A DNA stretch of 64,000 nt from the NCBI GenBank assembly GCA_949358305.1, contig OX442314.1, positions 20,639,060-20,703,059 on the forward strand, given 5' to 3'. Positions within the stretch are counted from its first letter, which is position 1. Every line of letters begins with the position of its first letter. The notes below the pieces were generated by a model. It worked only from the letters and a program-made list of their open reading frames with translations, was not told the DNA's origin and made no database searches. Of this stretch, positions 27,424 through 41,858 are shown in pieces. Source of the DNA: Strigamia acuminata (Eukaryota > Arthropoda > Chilopoda > Geophilomorpha > Linotaeniidae). The translations under genes and the position numbers were made by a program.

Positions 27424-30400
27424 TCACCTAATTTAATCAATCAAAAAAAATAAAACAAGAGAAAGAAATCACCCATGAGATTCAACACGATTGGCAGACA
27501 ACCCATTCAATGTCTATGGAGGATTTCCCTAAAGACCATTACCGTAATTGCTACCAGTAAAACGGAAACTGAGAAGTAACAGACAAGTTCGACAAGTTAA
27601 AAAAATTATGTAGTTAAAAGTAACAAACGGCAATTCGGATATTCTAGAATAGGAAATTCATACCTTTACTATGCCTAAAAGTTACAAAGGGCGATTGGGT
27701 GGGTTCTACTAAAAACCGAATTAACCCATAAGCGCTGTCTCGTGGCAAAATACATTAAACAAACATCCCAACTGAATTACCATTTTGCGTGCACTAGTTT
27801 TTATTTGAGTTTATACGAAAATAATTTTGGTATAAAATATTTAGAAAAAAGTTATAAGTAAGTTGAACCCTATTTTTCAAGATACTTAATCATTTACAGA
27901 ATAGGCTCATTAAATTTAATTTCTGTCTGAACGTAAAGAATTGTCAATTTACCATTTGCTATTGCAAATGCTTCGTTTGCAGTTGACATTTCTCATTGGG
28001 TATTCAAAAAAGATAAGTTAAATAATTAACCCACAGCAGAAATTAAATTTCAAAGCAGTTTTCGCCCATCTCTTTTGTTATTACTTTATAATTTAATTAT
28101 AGAAGAAATCTAAAAATCTAATTAGTCGCTACAATTAAAGTAGTTTAACTGTCAATTTGTGTTTCTTCATTGCCCCGATTAATACCGAGAAAGTTATGTT
28201 TAATTTACGGCTCAACAAACTGGTAAAAGTCGTAAATCTTAACTTTTTTTCTGCATACGAAATATTTTCGCTTAAATTCATATATAATTAATTTTAAAAT
28301 ATTACTATTTAATTTCCAAAGACGTTTTCTAACCAATTAAAAATGAAATAGTCTTAGAAATAATTGATTTTTCATTTCAATTGTCACACACTATACCAGT
28401 AGTTGTTCAAATCCCCTTTCTCTCTCTTGAACAAGCCAAGGTGTTTTAAAGCTGAGGGCAGTTAATTCGCCTTTTTACTTTTTAATTTTTAATCCTATTA
28501 GTATTCAGAATCCCCAATCAATTTTCTCATTGCTGTCTTTAAAAATGTATTGTTTATCATTCTCCCATGGAATTGTTATTCATTCCTAACGCTATTTACC
28601 GTAATTTTTATTTTACTTCCTAACCTCTACGATCCTGTATTGATTACAGATGTTTAATGCATTGTTTAGTTAAACATTCATGGTATACATTTTACTTACC
28701 ATATGTCTGTTAATAAATTTATAGGCTTAGAAATCAGCTAAATTCAGTTTGGCAATCCAAGATGGGATTTAATTTAGCTGCCTATAATTTTCGAGTGTAA
28801 CTCTTACGCCTATACAAATTGCAAATTTCGAAAATCCCATTTCTACTTGAGCTTATCATCGTTTCCCACATTTTAGCCAATATTTTATAACCTAATAACT
28901 GCATATATCATTTCTTGATCCTGCAGCGAGCAATCCAATCAAACCGAAATTGCATAACTAAGGATTCTCCCGAATCATAAAAAGCCTCAATCAACACCAA
29001 ACACAAAATTAAACGCAATAAAACTGCTGAGAAGCCAAAACGGCTTCTCTTCTCTTGATTTCTCCAAACTTTCAATTATTTAAAATCAAAAGAAACCGTT
29101 CCTCCGATTATGAGCGCTGAATGCAGCTAATATCTCTCTTATAACCAACATTAACTGGAAACCCCACAATCTCGTAATATTCACTCAGAAAGACTACTGG
29201 AATACAGCCTAATGTAATTTCAATGAGCAATTCACGTTCAAAATGACTGGCGGAGAACTTTTCAATTTGCATCTCAAACTCGAGCCCCCACCATCTCGAA
29301 AAGCGAGCCCCAATGGTCAGACTAGAAAATTAACTGCCAAATTAGTTTCCGATCTTCTCCCACGTCATCCCATTCCCCTCAACCTCCAACTATGGCCGTT
29401 ACTCCTTTTCTCTTTAACTGCCTCCACTGCAGTCCGGGCAGCTGGCTTTGCAAATTCCCCTGCTTCATGTTTCTTAATAATTCAGCGAGCTTACAACAGT
29501 GTTTCTTTAATTAACTACACTTGTGCCAGAAGCCCCCATTCCACCCACATACCCCCACTTTCTCATTCCGAGCGTGCACATGCATCGAGTTGGCACTAAT
29601 AAGTATCATCTCATATAAAATTAATACCAAATTTTAAAAAAATAAATTAACAAAATATTTTCTCCTTTACAGTTTATTCATCTGATTTATTCCGGTTAAA
29701 TTAAACTGAAAAACTTATTGTAAAGCATAAACGGTGTCAATGGATGCGTTAATTGGAGTTCGCGTTAACAAATATTTAAGTCATCTCAAAAAAATGAAAT
29801 AAATTTGCTTTTAATGTATTACCAAATGAGCAATTAGTGTAATTAACTCTATTTTCGTGATGTCTTTTTTTTTTAGCTGCCTTCTTCGTCCCCCTTCCTC
29901 CATTTACCAGCTTATGAAAAAATTATTTTATACACGAAGAAAAAATGAGGAGCGATGATGTTGCAAGCAGTGCCAGCACAAGTGGCAAAGAAGATAAAAA
30001 GAAGGTAATTCTGCAATCTCATTAATATTCCATTGTCTACAGAGATTAACAAGTCTCTAGAGTGAAAAGAAAAACATGGCGCCCCATATCTGACAACTAA
30101 GAAGATGAAAAAATCCCCAAACAAAAAAAAAATGTGCGAGAGAAAAATGGGGAGGAAGCGTTGCAGGATGGTCTGCTATGATTGTCTAGAGACGTTTCTA
30201 CAACATTTGCCACCAACAGAAATATAAAACATAATATGCAAGAAGATAAAAAACACTTGCACTTACTCTCAACAACTCCCTTAGGGTAATTTTCGTGTAG
30301 AGAGCAGCTAAAATAAACAACAATATGCGTATGCACTGAATAAAGAATATGCGCGTGTATAACGCGCAATTCTTTACTTTTTTATTATTCAAGTAATGAA

Positions 30401-30473
30401 AAAGGTGTCTATAGTTTGTAGCTCCGCCAGCTTTAACCCGTTGGTTTAATTAACGCAAGAATTCAAGCTAATA

Positions 30474-30683
30474 CTGGATGGGCCAAAAGTCACGAACGGT
30501 TTTGTTTTTTGAATAACTTTTTCGTTTTTTATTCATTTTTAATTTTTATTTTTGGTCGTGAATTTTTCCATAACTAATCTCCCAACTCTTCTTTACAAAA
30601 TGGTTAAAGAAAAATTAAAAACGAATTAAAAATGAAAAAGTTATTCAAAAAACAAAACCGTTTGTGACTTTTGGTCTACCCTG
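30474..30683. mobile_element. Mariner-like foldback MITE
   Basis: The 210-bp element is flanked by TA at 30472-30473 and 30684-30685. Its arms are long inverted repeats: the left begins CTGGATGGGCCAAAAGTCAC and the right, reverse-complemented, begins CAGGGTAGACCAAAAGTCAC. Both then continue with an AACGGTTTTGTTTTTTGAAT run and on through AACTTTTTC. The CAGGGTGG(N)CCAAAAGTC type of end is typical of mariner-family transposons. No transposase frame is present; almost the whole element is the two arms, so it would form a near-complete hairpin. Confidence 0.85.
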
Positions 30684-31415
30684 TATAAATGAATGCGGGT
30701 TATGTACAGAAAAATGGTTATTTTTATGCTGAAGTCCAGCTTGAATTCACTATAGTGCTCATAGCTGTAGAAAATTAATTTTGTAAATTGTTTACAAACG
30801 GGGAAAAAACAACTCCCGTTGGTTGGGCTCGTCTTTTCGGAGAATAACTCAACAGATTAATAACACTAAACGTAATAGAAAATAAAAGTGTCACTGATGG
30901 CTGCATTCAAAAAGGTTTTTTTCAAAGCCTGTGCTTTATTTTGCTGTGTGTTCTGCTTAGTTTTTTTTAGTGTAGGTGTTTTATATTTGTGTTTACAATC
31001 GTGCTTTAGTATCAAAATACCCGCAAATATGGGACTCGCTGACTCGTAATCATTCATCATTGGTAAATATGATTTTAAATGGTTTAAAATCAGTCAACTC
31101 GCATAAAAGCTCGAATAAAGAATACAACATTGCATGGAAAACAAGAAAATTAAATGCATGCATACAGACAAGCTTGATTTCGCGACGTGCAGATGAAGCG
31201 AGAACAAAATGGCCACCATCAAAACACAATCTCGCAAAACACTTCCAGTTATTTGTTAAAACGCTGGATTTTAAATATTTGTGTTTTGGTGTATTTTAGG
31301 TCATTAAACACAAACATTCAAAGCGGTTTGGCATCACAAAACCAAAACACTTAAAAATCAATTTTGTTGCTTTAGTAAAAATTTTTAAAATTTAATTTTG
31401 TGATTTGACAGTTAG

Positions 31416-31538
31416 CTGCATTCAAAAAGTCGTGTTTTAAGTGTTTGTGTGTGTTTGTGTATGTGTTTTTGTATTTTTTAACATGGCAGAACAAAAACAA
31501 ACACCTAAAACACTTGTGACACGACTTTTTGAATGCAG
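31416..31538. mobile_element. Short foldback MITE with GCTGCATTCAAAAAGTC ends
   Basis: The left end reads CTGCATTCAAAAAGTCGTGT and the right end is its near-perfect inverse, ACACGACTTTTTGAATGCAG. The inverted repeat continues inward less perfectly (AAGTGTTT and AAACACTT). If one more base is taken on each side the element is bordered by TA on both flanks (31413-31414 and 31540-31541). The terminal 17 bases match the ends of the TA-flanked family at 41859-42062, but the interior is a T/G-rich stretch without that family's core. Confidence 0.75.
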
Positions 31539-32008
31539 ATACTTATTCCTTATTCGGAAATCCGTTGACTAGTTTAGAAACACAGTATAGAATTTCATGT
31601 TCCAATCTACAATGGCTCCATTGTCATCTCTTCTGGAACTCAAACTTCCTGTTAAAGTTCCAGCAAAAAATAAAAAAAAAAAATTTTTTTTTTAAAAAAA
31701 TATTTAATTTTCCGAAAACCTTCCAAGAACTCTACGAGTAGTTCCGAAACTCAATAAAGAATTACTCCACTTTTCATGAATTTCATGCATAAATTAAATT
31801 CAAACAAACAAATTTTTTCCTCAAAACAGAACCCTTGATCAATTCAGTCCGTGAGTAAAAAACATCTGCAGACACTTGAGAGAAAGTCACTTCAAAATCC
31901 AAGCAGAATATGCTTCATTACATCCAAAGAAGCGGAACTTGAAGATCCCTTCCTCGTCACCACACAACAAGTTAATAAATAAAACGGAATATAAAGAAAA
32001 TAAAAACT

Positions 32009-32027
32009 AAAAAAAAAAAAAAAAAAA
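32009..32027. repeat. Poly-A run of 19 bases
   Basis: Homopolymer run within A-rich sequence in the giant intron; no element boundary seen. Confidence 0.85.
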
Positions 32028-33020
32028 CATTCCCCAAGTCACTAAAAGAAAAACCTAAACAAAATTGTATTCAAACAAGTCTAGAGGGAGCCTCTTTTTA
32101 TTTTAATATTCAATATTTTCCTCGTCCTCCAGTCATTTGAAAAACCCTAATAACAACTCAATTCCAATTGCCTCATCTGCCTAAATACATTGCATAAATA
32201 AAGTGCAAGTTGATAACACTCGCTATCTCGTATAATTTCGCCAAAAGCAAATAAAGCTTATTATCATTTCAATGATGATGAACTTCTATTACACTTGGGT
32301 TATTGAATTTTCTAACCGAGTGAAAATGAAGCCAAATAATAACATTTTAATAAAATATATGTATAAAAAGGGGGGCTGGAGATGGGAAATTGCTACCAAC
32401 TCAACTCAATTATGAATGGAAGAGAGAGAGACGAAAAAAAAAGTGTTAGCAATTTCCCAGTTTCAAATTTCTTTAAAGAAAAAAAAATATGGTGTTTACT
32501 CTAAAAGTAAAAAAGAAAAAAAAAATTTCTCACAAGAGGAAAATTGAATAGTTATATAGCATAGTCGAATTGGGAAAAAAGTTCAAAGTTGTAATGGCCA
32601 TTGGGAATTGAGTCATTTGAGATTTAAAGAACATTAAAAAAGAACAAATAAATATATTATATAAACCTTAAAATAAAAACGTTTTTGTCGTTATTCCTTG
32701 TTTGGCGGTTGTTTTCAATAAAAATAAGAAGCATGAATTGCAAGAAATTTCATCAGAAGCAATTTGGACTTGAAAACAGTTGGCAATGACAGATCAACAT
32801 CGTTTATCACACAAATCACAAACAATGCCAATCATTTTTAAAAAATATATTTTTTTTTTTACTATTAAGGTTCTTAAATCCTATCTGGAAAATTATTGAG
32901 AACCTCGAAAATTGCCATTTTTCATATCCCCGAACAAAAACTTTAATCAATTTTGTTTACAAAACCATCACATTTTTTTGTGTACGTAATGAAACTTACA
33001 AAAAAAAATACAAAATAAAT

Positions 33021-33071
33021 AAACAATTTTATAAAAACAATTTTGTAAAAACAATTTTGTAAAAAGCAATT
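33021..33071. repeat. 14-bp tandem repeat, three units plus a partial
   Basis: ACAATTTT starts at 33023, 33037 and 33051 with the unit AAACAATTTTGTAA; a degenerate fourth copy (GCAATTT) follows. Confidence 0.85.
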
Positions 33072-34790
33072 TCCGCCCAAAACCGAAATTTTAAAAAAAA
33101 TTTACCAAAATTAAATTAAATTAATTTTTAATGAATTTAATAACAGCCCGAATAAATGAATGTACTCCCGAGTAGTAAAGATTGTATCATCCCAACTCAC
33201 CGCTTTATTACTTAAATATATTGCAAATTTATTCTACTAGAGGTCCAACAGTTCCAGCCAAATAGATGAAATCAAAGAAAAAAAGCGCCAAGTACGAAAC
33301 GGAATCTCAACTTACGACACATTTAAGCTATAAATGGCTATGACTGAGAGAATACATTAGCTACGCTACGACTCGATATCTTAGTACAAAGGAAGAATAA
33401 TGCCAACAGGCCAAGGAAAATTGCCTTCTCTTACACGTGCACGGATTTCCAAACGAATTATTTGGTGCTTCATCAGCAAACTTAGAATTTTATGGCGTGA
33501 GAAAATCCTACGATAAAGGAAAAATACCAAAACCTCATTTAACTAACAATTTTACTCGCAAAAAAGTACATCTACCTAACATCAACTCTCTCTACTGCAA
33601 AATAAAAATACACAACTTTCGCTCATTTTGGCTCTCGCGGTGAACTTGAACACAATTCCATTATATTTACCCTAATTAATGCCCTAGTCATGTACTTGTT
33701 ATACAAAAAAACTCGAGCTTAAGCCTTTATGTGCGATTGCCAGTCCATTTTCCATTTCTCCCTCCACAATCTGGGATTAAAGTTTCAAACGTAAGATTTG
33801 TTGGGGTGGTAAAATCTAAATTCTCAAGGGGAATATAAATCCACGGGGCCCACACTTGGTTAGCGTGCATATTGCACATTAAAAAACGAGAATTAACTGC
33901 CAACACCAGCAAACTTTAAACTTTATCATTCATTTTCGGCAGAAATTTACTCCGAATAATAAACAATTTCTAATCCCACATAATGCCGCAATTTTTTTTT
34001 CTTGTTATTATATACAAGTATACGAAACATTTTTTTTATATTATTAGTGCCATCAGAGCAGACAGGCAGCTATAGAAGATCAGCCAGGTGTTTACTCGAG
34101 ATGGGGGTTCTTTAGAATAGAAAATACACAATTTATCTCGATACCTGGCACTTTATCCAGGGCAATGACGGACGAGCAGGTTGACAAAGCACAATTCAAT
34201 TCCCTCTTCTCGCAAATGCGCTTTTCAAATCAATAAAAAGTTCTAACAGGGAAGTGTGTTGGTGTACCTTTGAATCGATAATTCTTGGAACACAGACCAA
34301 AAACCAACAACAATTTAATTATTTATCTACCAATTTAATACAACTTCTGTTTTATTTTACCCATTTCGTTCCAATTTCTTTTTAGCTGAGAAAAACTTCG
34401 CTCTAAGTACGGCATTAAAAATTTAACGCATTAAAAATGTCTCTATTTATTTTTTCTTCCTTTTTTTTCTCAAAAAAGCAGAAATAGTTTTTAAGGACTT
34501 AAAGTTAATTAAAAAAGAAATTGGTTTTAGAAAAAGTGTTGTGGTTTTCTTAATGTACTCTGCGCCCACTCGCGTTATTGAATCTCGAATAAAAACTGCA
34601 CTTTCATGCTCTAGCTAATAATGACATCACACCATTAGACCAAATAACGTTGGCGTTAAAACCAAGCCGGTTAAACTCCATGCAAACTAACAAGCACGTA
34701 ACCTCAAGGTGTTTACTATCTGGAATTCAGCACCAACATTATTTGTTCTTAACAACTGTGAAGCCATGACTCAATGGTAAATGCTTACTA

Positions 34791-34814
34791 AGTGGTTACA
34801 TCAGTGGTTACATC
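34791..34814. repeat. 12-bp perfect tandem duplication
   Basis: AGTGGTTACATC occurs twice head to tail. Confidence 0.9.
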
Positions 34815-37036
34815 ACTGGCCGCTACGCTGCATTGAACGAAGCGCAGGTCTTATTTCAAGGTGTAAGTGTTTTTGTTTTGTGATGTTAAAAAAAATACAA
34901 GAACAAAATACAAAATAAAGTCATTTAAACATGTTTATATTTTTTAACTAGTCTAAAAATGTCAAATTTAACGTCAAATTTCAACGAAACAAACCAAATC
35001 ACACGAATTTCACCAACAAAATAGATTTTCTAAGTGAAATTTTTAATAATTTACAACCAGAAAAAGAAAAGAAAAAAAAACCTTTTAAAGCATTAACCTT
35101 TAATCCAACTCGTAATATGAAGTTAAACCATTCCCTCGCCATTACTATCATTCAATCCGTTAAACACTTAATTGCACACCTTCATCCCGATACAATGCAA
35201 CTAAATTCAACCCCTCCCTCCCTTTCAGATATCCTTAATTCAGGCAACTCTTCCGCTTCCATCAGTCTCTAAAGGACCCCTTTTCAACAAATCTTGCCTC
35301 AAGAGGTCAACCCTCTGGTTCTCTCTTGATCGCAACACCGAGCACAGATTGCTCCTCGGCCACTAACGCTTCAATTAAGACCCCTCAACCATCCATTGCC
35401 CCCTCAAACTCTGTCTCGGCGACCTCCATTCCCCACAGTGGCAAACATCAACGCCTCATTACACGTCTGGACACACACCACCGACCCTAGTGGCAACTCC
35501 TTCAACATGCAAACGCATTTAGTCGCAATAAAACTCGATATTCTATCCCTTAACACAATTTAACATGCAGATGCAAACATTTCAAATGCATTTCCTCCCC
35601 AACATAACACACATGAGCGCTTTCTACAATGGGGGAGACAAGCGCAATCCCCTTCATCATCATCATCATCGTATGTCTGATCCACTCGGGAATAAACACG
35701 ACCCAAACTGACCAAAGGATGATTTAAGGAATAAATACGCCGCTGTCATGTCGGAGCAGATCCTCATCCATCAAAATAACGGGGCACTCGTCACCAGCCT
35801 GCGCTTCATGTAAGAGATCAATCACTTTTTATCGCGTGCAATCCAAACAATTTTAAAAATACACTTTTCATTTTCTTGTTTGTCGTCTGGGTAGAATACA
35901 AAAAAAAAATTAAATAAAAACAACAAGCAAAAATAATCCGCCAGCGCTCTATTTGCTCATCAAAATTGGTCCTGGAAAAGGTCATCGAATTCCTCACTTG
36001 GCTTCGTGCCAGAAGTTCCAAGGAATAACAAATCAACTTTTTATTCCACTCACCTGAGATAAAATACACATCCGAAAATAGATAAACCAAAACTATCGAA
36101 TGTTTGCAAATTTATATCCCGAAAAATCAATAAACAATAAATTAACGACCACTTTGGCATCAGATAAATCTGAGTTATTATCTATACTGTCCTACTAGTG
36201 CTAAATTAATTAAAATGATGTCACCATGCTAATCAGTGTATTCGCATTTTTAGCCCATATTCCCGGTCATTTCCTCTGATTAATCTTACCCCAAGTGGAG
36301 GGACGGTGAATTATTGATGCAGGACACTCCTCGCCGCTATCAAGACGAATTGAATCGGTTTGTGCGTGCTCATCGCGGGCGGTCCTGCACATGACACAAA
36401 CGTTTCCCCTTCTTGCCATTAGTTCACATTAGAATACATTTGATTCACAACGTGAAATCATAAAAGTTCCCTACTCTTCCGCAGAGGGCGGAAATAGAAT
36501 AAAATATTGGTTCAAACTTCAAAGAACTCGCACAAAAACATCAAACTGTACATGGTTTTAATTCAAACAAAAAATAGGACGACAAGGTTAAAAATGAATC
36601 AAAGTTCCATCGCAGTTCTTTAACAATTTATTCGTAGTTGATGTATGCGCAGAAATTAAATTTAAGTAGTTACCTACGAACTTTATGAGGAAAAAATGAT
36701 TAAAAGTTGATAGCCTTAAGCTCGACTTGCTTAGTTCCCAGCAAGGAATTGAGCATGGAACTGAGGAAAAGGAAACTGCACATGTCATTAGAAATGAACC
36801 CTGCAAGGCAGTGTAGGAGGGAAGAAGAGCAACTCAACTCAACCCCAACGGCTTAATTAATCCCCTTTCTATGCCGAACGGTGTGCTGGAAAAAAATGAG
36901 AAAATGCCAAGACTTTTCCCCTTTTACATTTAAATTCCACTACACTCCGTTCAGCCATGTATATTCATGAAATTAAAAAATAAATAAAAAAAATTTTCTA
37001 AAATTTATTTATAGAAAAAATATATATAGAAACTGT

Positions 37037-37069
37037 ATATATATACCGGTATATATATGTGTGTGTGTA
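37037..37069. repeat. 22-bp perfect AT/CCGG palindrome next to a GT run
   Basis: 37037-37058 is a perfect palindrome centred on CCGG with alternating AT arms; it is followed by (GT)5 or so. It could extrude as a cruciform. A shorter 14-bp palindrome with the same centre occurs at 57186-57199. Confidence 0.9.
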
Positions 37070-40000
37070 TTTTCTTTTTAAATTGGCTTTTGCGATGTGT
37101 TCGGTGATGTCTCCGTCTGTTACTAGCGACACCAATTGGGTTTGGGTTGAAGACTCCCTGGGAAGGACGGCGCATACACTACAAGACACGAACAACCACT
37201 TTGCCTTTCAAGACTTTCAACATGTCTGACAACAATCAGAGATTTGTGCACGACATGACACCCTTCAATCCACGGGAGGTCTTTTTAAAATCACACAAAA
37301 ACACCTGTCCGACTTCTGCCAATAACATCTGTGCATTTTAAAATCCACCATATAATTAAAAGTTGAGATTAATTAGTGACGTTTGTTGCTCATTCTTCCA
37401 AACACCGAATAATACCTCAAAAATAAGCCTTTTTTCCTGCTCTGCTTTTAATTCTCTACCAAATCCAATTAATTATCACACATTCATATTGGATCGTAGA
37501 GTGGTCTGGAAGAACCATCGATTTCCACCGGTTTGCAAGATCTCCACACGATAAGACCTTAAATTATTCTTTGCCACTTGAAAACAGTAAACAAAGTCTC
37601 CAACACACTTTCCTTTCCGTACGAACCTCGGCCTAAATCCCTATGTAACTAAAACAACAAAGTTTTTACCTTTATCGACAATATAGCTTCACTATAACAC
37701 TTTATTTGGCACCAAAGCCACAAACTTGTCAATTTATGATCCATCAAAGCCGACTTTAATCAAACCCCTAGCTATCATCGGACCACCTGCAAATACACAT
37801 CACACCAATTGCGTTCAGTGTCTCGCGAATATCACACTGGCACACAAAAGGGCCAAGTGGACACATCAGCAACACCTGTACCTTAGCTCGTAGTGGCCAT
37901 ACTCAAAGTAAGAAAATTAACCCAGGGTCTCTGACTCCTTTGGTGATTAACAGTCCTATTAAGACTGGCAACGACTGAGCAATGCAATTACCAAGCTTTC
38001 AGCAGCAAAGGCCATGAAGGGACGAGTTGAATGCCCACCGCAGAATACAACCCTGCCATGTTTCTTCATCAACCCCCCCCCTTCCCCAACATCTCCCTTT
38101 TCTTGTTAAAATTGCTCAACTACAACAGCAAACTCACTTCTCACTTAATCCCCTCCCATAATGCAAGGACAACTTAATTAGTTGAGCTTACAGAAGAAAG
38201 AAAATTTGACACCAACCCAAATCCTCTTGCTTAAATTCTAGGTGAGGGTTATTTGTTTTAATGTGTTTCTGTTGCAAAACTGCGGTGATGAGACGAGATA
38301 AACATTTTTTTCTTGTTGTGTCTGCACCGAACACGAGAAAAAAAGAACACAACAAAGATTTAAATTATAGGGGAAAGGGGAAACTGTGTAACAAGGAAAC
38401 ACAATACCGAGATTCTTGTCTCGGCTCTCTTATCAGTCCGAAAATAAATAAATGAGATTGCATCTATTAGCAGTTGCTGATTCTTCATTCCTGAAAAGAA
38501 CGAAATGCCGAAATAAACCTTTATTTGTGCGGTCAAAGGAATTTTTAGTTTATTGAGCGCGGAGATTAAAGTTTTGTTTTCTTTTCAATAAAACTTGTGT
38601 AATCACCAAACTTTGTCGGGAATTTCTCCACATTTTAGAGGTTTTTGACAAAATATGGCTGCCATCTGACAGTTTTTTGAAAGACTGCTGTAGCTCGTGC
38701 TGTCAAAGGTTGACGTTCGAATTTCCTTTTCATAAGGTTTTTTACTCTTTTATTTATTACAAGACCGCATTCAGTCGACACGTAGTAAGATAAATGACGT
38801 GAAAGGATCGAGGAATAAATTTAAGTACATTAATTAATTAATAAAATTAAATATAAAATTCCCACTATTTCAATTTTTGATTTTTTTTTTAAAATAAAAA
38901 TTTTGAAAACCCATTTTATTGTCGTCAATAAGAAATGGCTTCAACCTAAAATAATAAAACCCGTATAAAATATTAACCGTTTCAAACTTTGTTTTCCGCT
39001 CACACATTGCACCAACATCGCAAAACTTTTCCTCCACAAAACAGGAAAAAAAGCTATCCAAACCCATTGTTTCTTTCAACAGACAGCACCTTTACAAACT
39101 CTTGATTGATTCGAGTCACGTTTTCCGCCCGTTCCTACTTTATTTACACCAAACCAACACAAGATAAACAAGTGAAAATGGGAACAAAAAAATCCAAGAG
39201 CACATCTCAAACGTGTCGATTTCCAATTAAGACTTTTACTTCTTGTTTACTACATCGTTTTACCAACTAAATTCACTAATTAATGCCAATCTTCCGAAGG
39301 AAGTATGTTGTCGTTCTTCTGAATTTTATAATTATAAAACGGATACGAATTAAACTCCTCCCGTTACTCCGTCGTATAGTATATAAATCAAGTTTAAAAT
39401 TTTATAAATTAAATATTCTATTGACACTGAGTTATTGTATGAAACGTGACAGAAATTCTAATTGCCATTAACGTTAAAAGCAATCAAACCAATAAAGTGA
39501 GTTCAACGATAGAAGAAGTCATTTTTAATTCATAATAAGTTGGTTTAAGTGTCACCCAATTTTGTATGTTTCTCTCACGTACGACGAACAACAAAATTTC
39601 AAACGAAGAAAAAAAAATTGATCTAGAAAATATAAAAATCGACTTTTTGAAGACAAAAATGAGATTGGTTTCTTATTCGTTGCCAAAATTACATTTTTCC
39701 AAACAACTCATTCTTCTCGTTATATTAAAGATATTGTCAGAAACAAATCACATGGTGAAATTGAACTTATAAATCTTTCTAAACGGTTGTAAAACATCAA
39801 TTTTTATATAGAAATGAAGAAGCAAAAATTCCAATAGTAATTTGCAATGAAACCGAATTCAAAACTATAAAAAAAAATATCACAGCAAGATAATTTCTTT
39901 TCCAATTAATTAACCATACAAAGTTTGGAGTCGACAAAAACCCATTGAATCTTCCAATTTTAGGCTTAACTGTGCGGCGCATACACCCAATGACGCCATT

Positions 40001-41858
40001 TGTTCCCAGTTAAAACGAATTACGTGATAATTTCATACGTCAACAGTACAAAATGCATCACAGAGAAGCCACTGGGGCTGCATTTAAAAGTAACATGTTT
40101 TGTATGTGAAATTAACCTTTCCTCTCCATTAATTTTGGTCCGCACAACACGAAAAATATGCATGCTATAATAATTAATAATACATAAACTATACACCAAC
40201 ACATGAAAGAAAAAGTTACTGCTGATAGACTCTGTAGATTCAATACCATATGCTACCTAATTTACATATAGACAAGCAATATCACATAATGCATACCGTC
40301 ACATATTGGCAGCAGAAGCAACTCAAAATAGAGAAGGGAAAAAAATCGAAATCCTTCAATTCAAACATAAAAAAAAAAAATTTCCCAAACTTTTAAGCCC
40401 TTTCATCGTTTTTTTTTCCTGTATTTATTTTATTTAAAAAAATCCTTTTTACAAGAAATCATCCATTAACCTTAGAGCAAATCTCACTCAATTTCCCAGC
40501 CAACTTCCCTGTAACTCCACTACTCTAAAAAGAAAAGAAAAAACGTCGAATAAGGTAAACAAAATGGATCTGGAACACACAGCACATTTCCTCTCGATCT
40601 AAAAATAAAAAGCTCGTTGGATTTAAGCACTCAAATCGCTACTGTTTATCCCGGACTTAAACCCCGATCAATATTTCACCAAAACTTGGCCTCGTCATAT
40701 TTTCCACAACAACAGAGCAGATTTTTCCATCTCAATCTACATCTTATTTGCATAGGCCTCCAGTTTTTACACACTAAGTTTGACGCAAACACAAACTAAC
40801 AAATCCAACCCACGGTAAAGAAATTGTCAAAACAAATCAATTAAACATACAATTAATATTTAAATTAAGCACGGCAAACCCTTCAGATATACCTAATCCT
40901 TCGCTTCACAACAAGCTTTCAAAACTTCTTTGAATAAAAACAAATTTTAATTTAATTTCAATTTTTTTAAAAAACAAATCTTCCAGTAATAAACCAAGAA
41001 AAACAAACTTAATTTTCTAAATTCTGTTTTTAAATTTTTTTAAAAACTTAATCCGGTTTTAAAATGTTTTTCTTTGCTTTCTTTTTTTTCCACTTCTGCA
41101 CAAAAAATACTTTTTAGCGTTTTAAAATATAAATACAACTATAAATAAACTAAGTCAAAACTTAGACAAAGTGATTTTATCAGTAAAGCCTAACGCCCCT
41201 AACATTTTAAACATTTAAAATATTCTCAAAAGAAACCAAAATAGACCCAACCGTCAGCTTTAACATCTTAAATAATATTCAACAAAAATTTCACCCTCAA
41301 GAAGAAAGAAAGAAAATTATTCAGTATTGCAACATCTATTTGCTTGAACATCCTATTGAATTGATTTCCCATGATGCAAAACCTGCCCTGAACGAAACAG
41401 CCTTCCCTAAAAAAACTCTTGACCACACAGCCAAAAAAACAACCAAAAAAAAAACCAAGTTTTGCAGGCCTCAACCCATAAACCTCAACCATAACCACCT
41501 CCTTATCTGAGGAAATAACAGCTATGATGGACACTGGATCCAATAGCCATCATCATCTTCAAGTGAGAGAAGGCTTTTGCATGATTGCTGCCACTTTTAC
41601 CCAATCCCAACTTTTATTCCCCATAAATTGCAGACTCCAGTCTCCAGTTTTTATGTATGATGATTTATAAGCAAAAAAAAACGCCATTTCATACACACAA
41701 AATTTTTTTTCCTGCTTAGAGTCTGTTCACCACATACAGAGTGAATTTACTCTACCCTTCGTAAATTCTATGCTTAGCGCAATGTTAACTACATCGTTCA
41801 AACAGATTTTATTGCGATTTCTATACAGAACTATGCTCTACCCCAACAGTCTCCATTA

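Noticed and set aside
29243-29599. 118-codon plus-strand frame with a leucine-rich hydrophobic middle.
   Set aside because: It lies in a C-rich patch where stop codons are rarer; no homology recognised and no splice or promoter context.
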